Shown here: positions 1-64,000 of the stretch, piece by piece | Numbering within the stretch: the first letter of the stretch is position 1 | Layout of the letters: each line of letters begins with the position of its first letter | NCBI GenBank assembly: GCA_009767595.1 | Contig: VSDK01027039.1 | Location: forward strand, 137,298-201,297 | Length of the DNA: 64,000 bases | Source of the DNA: Symbiodinium kawagutii | Lineage: Eukaryota > Sar > Dinophyceae > Suessiales > Symbiodiniaceae | Direction: 5' to 3' | The notes under the pieces: model-generated | Database searches by the model: none | What the model was told of the DNA's origin: nothing | The model's input: only the letters and a program-made list of their open reading frames with translations | Translations under genes and position numbers: made by a program

Positions 1-183
1 TGGTTTTGTGTGGTGGCTTTGTTGGTGGTTTTGTGTTGGTGGTTTTGTGTTGGTGGTTTTGTGTTGGTGGTTTTGCGCTGGTGGTTTTGCGTTGGTGGTT
101 TTGCGTTGGTGGTTTTGTGTTGGTGGCTTTGTGTGGTGGTCTTGTTTTGCTGGTTTTGTGCTGGTGGTTTTGTGTGGTGGTTT
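1..183. repeat. GT-rich minisatellite
   Basis: Roughly twelve tandem copies of a 15-base unit, TTGGTGGTTTTGTGT with variants, running off the left edge. It opens all three forward frames into Gly/Val/Trp/Cys-rich ORFs that are not genes. Confidence 0.95.
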
Positions 184-489
184 TGTCGCGCAACAGGAAG
201 CACAATTTTTTGAAAGAACCATTCCAACAAACTATAGGCACTTTTGCCTCTGAATTATAGGCCCCAGTTTTCTTTGATCTTATAGTGGTTGACCTTGGGA
301 AACTTCCGCCCCCGGCTTGCCCGGGTACTACTGGTAATTAATGATGGTTAAAGGGTGGTTAATGATGGTGAGTGATGGTGATTGATAGCTGATGATGGGT
401 GATGATGGTTAATCATAGCTGATGATGGGTGATGATGGTCATTGATTGCTTCATGCTAGTTAAGTAAAGGTTCATGATGTTCAATTAAT

Positions 490-506
490 GTATATATATA
501 TATATA
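490..506. repeat. TA microsatellite
   Basis: Pure (TA)n run inside the gene-poor left flank. Confidence 0.9.
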
Positions 507-2107
507 ACTCATAGATGATTGATATCTAATTGATGGTGAATGGGTCGCAAATTGATGGTTAATATGGTAATTGGTTCTCGGTGTCCATCAACAGGCGGCT
601 GAAATCACTGAATCTTCCTGATTTATTTGATACGCTGATTTATCTTTCCGATATACATAGTAAGCTGATCTTCCTAATTCATTTGATGGATAGTTTGGTA
701 CTCCATTGGTTTACAGGGATTTTTTGTGCACAAAACTATCAGAGTTGCAACCCCACCCACAACAACAGCAGCAAAAGCTGCTAATCGAAGACAGCGGGCT
801 GGAAAATCAAATTTCTGTGATAGAAGTTCCAGGCAAACAAATATTGGAGGATTCTCAAATTGAGTATATAGACGATCTCGCATTTACTAATCAATGTACT
901 GTACAAAATGCCATGAGCCAAGGCATGTTTCAGCATTGATCAACCATGTTGAATCGTTCACCATCAATTCACCGTGTACTACCATTCATAATTAACCATG
1001 GCTTGCCATATATGTTGAGCCAAAACATTAAAAGCACATCGAGTGGTAAACTGACCCAGATCCATTGGCCATGTTGTCACAAATTGGCCCCATGTTGTTC
1101 CCTATACTAGTGCTAAAGACCATCCATAACCGGCTGGTGGTTTCAAGCCCTGTGATGTTGGTAACCAGCCAGCCATGCCCGAATATTGAGGAAATGTATC
1201 TATAACCAGCCAGTGGTTCTTGAAAACCATGATATGGTCGGGTACTTTCTATGTTCTAAAAGTTATCTTCAAAATGTATCTAGAACCAGTCAGTGGAAAA
1301 TTGTTGGGGCCCCTTTTATAAACCACAATCAATGGTGATTTTAGACATGTTTTGAATCACTAACTAGTTAACCTTGACCACTCATTCACCAACATCATTG
1401 GAAACAGCAGCAGCCGCTTTTCTGAGACTTGGGCCAATCTCCACCCGTGTGGATCCTGGCAGTGCGCACAGCGCTAATTGATGGCTGATTGATGGTTAGT
1501 TCATTGATGCTTACTTGCTTGTTGCTTCATGGATAATGCATGGTCGCTTGATGATTGGCTGATGGTCACTTGATGGTTCCTTCATGATAAAGTGATAGTG
1601 AATTGCTGGTCGCATTGATGGCTAATTGCTGGTTTCTTGAATGTTTAATTGATGTTGATAATTACTTGAGCACTATTGTACCATCAATCAACACCACCAA
1701 TTTACCATAATTATATATGAACCATTGATTAAACATGATCAAGCATTATGAAAAATGATTCGCCACTATTAGCCACCACTAATGGTTATGGCTCATGGAT
1801 TGAAACGAGTTCAACTCCATCTAGCTGTGGTCCGCCAAGTTAAGGTCTTTATTAACAAAAATCATCACCTTAAAAAAAAACAGATGTTATTTGGGGAAGT
1901 AAGTGATAACTATAGCTGGTTATTGTCAGAGTGGTTGATTTCAACTTGGGGAAGTTGTTGTTGTCATGTCATTCACCATGATAACTGGTTGGTGGTTGAA
2001 CCACACCGGTCAAAAGAAGGAACTAAAACACCTATGTGTTTTTTGCTTTTGGTTAATTTTGGGGCACCCCTATTCTGAGAAACCAAGAAGGTGTTATGTT
2101 TCAATGC

Positions 2108-2208
2108 GGGTTTCTCATAACAGGGCAACCCACACAATTGTTGGTTTCTTACTTTAAATGGTTTGTAATGGATAATTAATTTAGGGGTGCCCCATATTCT
2201 GAGAAACT
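2108..2208. mobile_element. F2-like element, diverged
   Basis: Ends GGGTTTCTCATAACAGGG and TGCCCCATATTCTGAGAAAC face each other; a second right-end-like piece lies at 2057-2080. Confidence 0.7.
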
Positions 2209-2711
2209 CGAATATGTATCTGTGAATATAACAAATTGCCTTCAGCAATATCTACAATATGATATGATGCAATTAACTTTAGTAATATCTAAACATGTTG
2301 TGTATAAAAGTCATCCTCCGATGGTAAACAAATAACTCGCCTGTAGAGAACATTTGACAGCTGCATATATGGTTGTTTATGCGGAATAATAATCACATTT
2401 GATGTTATTTGTTGACACATACGTTTGTTGACATTTGTCAGGTGATAACAAGACATATTCCTTGAGTTGAAGAACATCTGTCAGCTGAGGAATTATCAGC
2501 TGGCACCTTTTCGTGTTAGTCAAATCAGAGATGATCCAATTCTGTGATCACTATTCAAACGTGGCTCACAGCAAGGTACAGCATGGTTCTAACCCAAACC
2601 CAAAGCCTTCTCATTGGCATAGACACTAGTACCCTGTCCCAGAACAGCACGCATTTTCAATCTGCGACATTGCGCACACGCTGTCTCTGTGGGAACTATG
2701 ACGCAGTGATT

Positions 2712-11361
<8,650 letters not shown>

Positions 11362-11745
11362 GGGCCCCCCGTTGGCCGGGAGGCCGCGAGGAATGCACTG
11401 AAACTGAAACTGCAACGGACAACCCCGTGGCATCCCTTGGCCAAGGTTGGAAGAAAGTTGGTGATTGTTAATTAATCATTACTATTGATAGTTATTCAGT
11501 TATTCTTGAATGAGAAAATATTCAAGGTTGGCTACTAATTGGCTAACCAATGAGATTCCAAATGTTAATTGTTCATCATTCATATGCTACCAACTTCAAT
11601 CAAAAAGCGAAGAAATGGAAGGATTAATCACCTGAGTAATATCCAATCTAGATGTCAATCATTTTCACCATCACGAATCACGAACCATTGATGGAACATG
11701 ATCAGCCACAGCCATGGTTAACTACCAAGTACGTATGCTCTTGGC
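11362..11745. other. Intergenic spacer between the two minus-strand genes
   Basis: About 380 bases between the stop of the repeat gene and the GFUS start. The first 72 bases upstream of the start are open in frame and could be leader or coding. I see no TATA box, poly(A) signal or spliced-leader sequence. Such short head-to-tail spacing is usual in dinoflagellate gene arrays. Confidence 0.6.
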
Positions 11746-63729
<51,984 letters not shown>

Positions 63730-63880
63730 CTTGAAACGGTTGCGGAAGATCGCTGGAGCTCCAGAAATGGCCGATGGTTGGAGCTGCTCGTGCTGAATGG
63801 TTTTGTGAATGATTTAATAGTGGTTTATAGTGGTGAATAATGGTTAATAGAATGATTATAATGGCCAATAATGATCTATA

Positions 63881-63989
63881 CTGGTTGGTGGTTCAACCAC
63901 CCACATGAAACATATGTGTCAACCAACCAATTGTTGATAAACACTAGGGAAAATCAAAAACATGCTTAAAATTAAAAACCACCAACCAG
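63881..63989. mobile_element. F1 element
   Basis: Perfect inverted ends. Flanked on both sides by TATA, a possible 4-bp target duplication. Other F1 copies do not show a consistent duplication. Confidence 0.92.
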
Positions 63990-64000
63990 TATAGGTGTAC

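Larger units (their letters stand above)
184..2711. other. Downstream flank of GFUS, no confirmed gene
   Basis: Composed of simple GATGGTTAATGATGG-type drift repeats (340-560), a TA run at 490-506 and an F2-like element near 2108-2208. A GC-richer patch at 1400-1460 could be an exon of another minus gene (DPHGWRLAQVSEKRLLL after CAG) but nothing supports it. I see no other coding signal. Confidence 0.6.

Noticed and set aside
6..260. Three overlapping Gly/Val/Trp/Cys ORFs at the left edge
   Set aside because: They are all frames of one 15-bp minisatellite.
1400..1460. Possible exon of a further minus-strand gene
   Set aside because: One CAG/G start and an open frame only; no recognisable protein and no partner exon.

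Overview
The window looks like nuclear DNA of a dinoflagellate, most like the Suessiales (Symbiodiniaceae or Polarella type), although the species cannot be named from sequence alone. The case rests on five points. Genes are split into dozens of tiny exons by long introns. My reconstructed introns start with GT, GC or GA and end in AG, almost always with G as the first base of the next exon. The two genes lie head-to-tail on one strand. Introns are full of ~100-bp inverted-repeat elements. Degenerate TTTAGGG arrays are present. Almost no long ORF here is real; coding DNA shows up only as 27-200 nt exons on the minus strand.

Gene 1 (minus, 11361-2712) is a complete GDP-L-fucose synthase in 11 exons. 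Joining them gives 323 residues in one unbroken frame, against 321 for the human enzyme, with the Rossmann motif and the Ser/Tyr/Lys catalytic residues intact. This gene calibrates the splice rules used for the rest.

Gene 2 (minus, from beyond 64000 down to about 11746) fills roughly 52 kb. It encodes a large protein made of about a dozen ~95-residue fibronectin-III-like units. Each unit is cut into 2-6 exons at recurring positions. One unrelated block of about 120 residues (SEA-like; 26226-20785) is inserted in the array. Exon phases are continuous from 63729 to 41152 and again from 33064 to the stop at 11746. The stretch 41.1-33.1 kb is only partly resolved and contains one place (35.4-35.65 kb) where the frame does not hold.

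Introns and intergenic DNA hold at least five families of short terminal-inverted-repeat elements (F1-F5 here), long hairpins, minisatellites, triplet arrays and telomere-like repeats. The same families occur in the introns of both genes, which suggests introner/MITE-like spread. Nothing ties the two genes functionally beyond shared strand and neighbourhood. Gene 1 makes the sugar donor for fucosylation and gene 2 looks like a surface or extracellular adhesive repeat protein, but that link is speculation. Nothing in the first 2.7 kb could be confirmed as coding. All exon joins are my own reading and have not been checked against transcripts.
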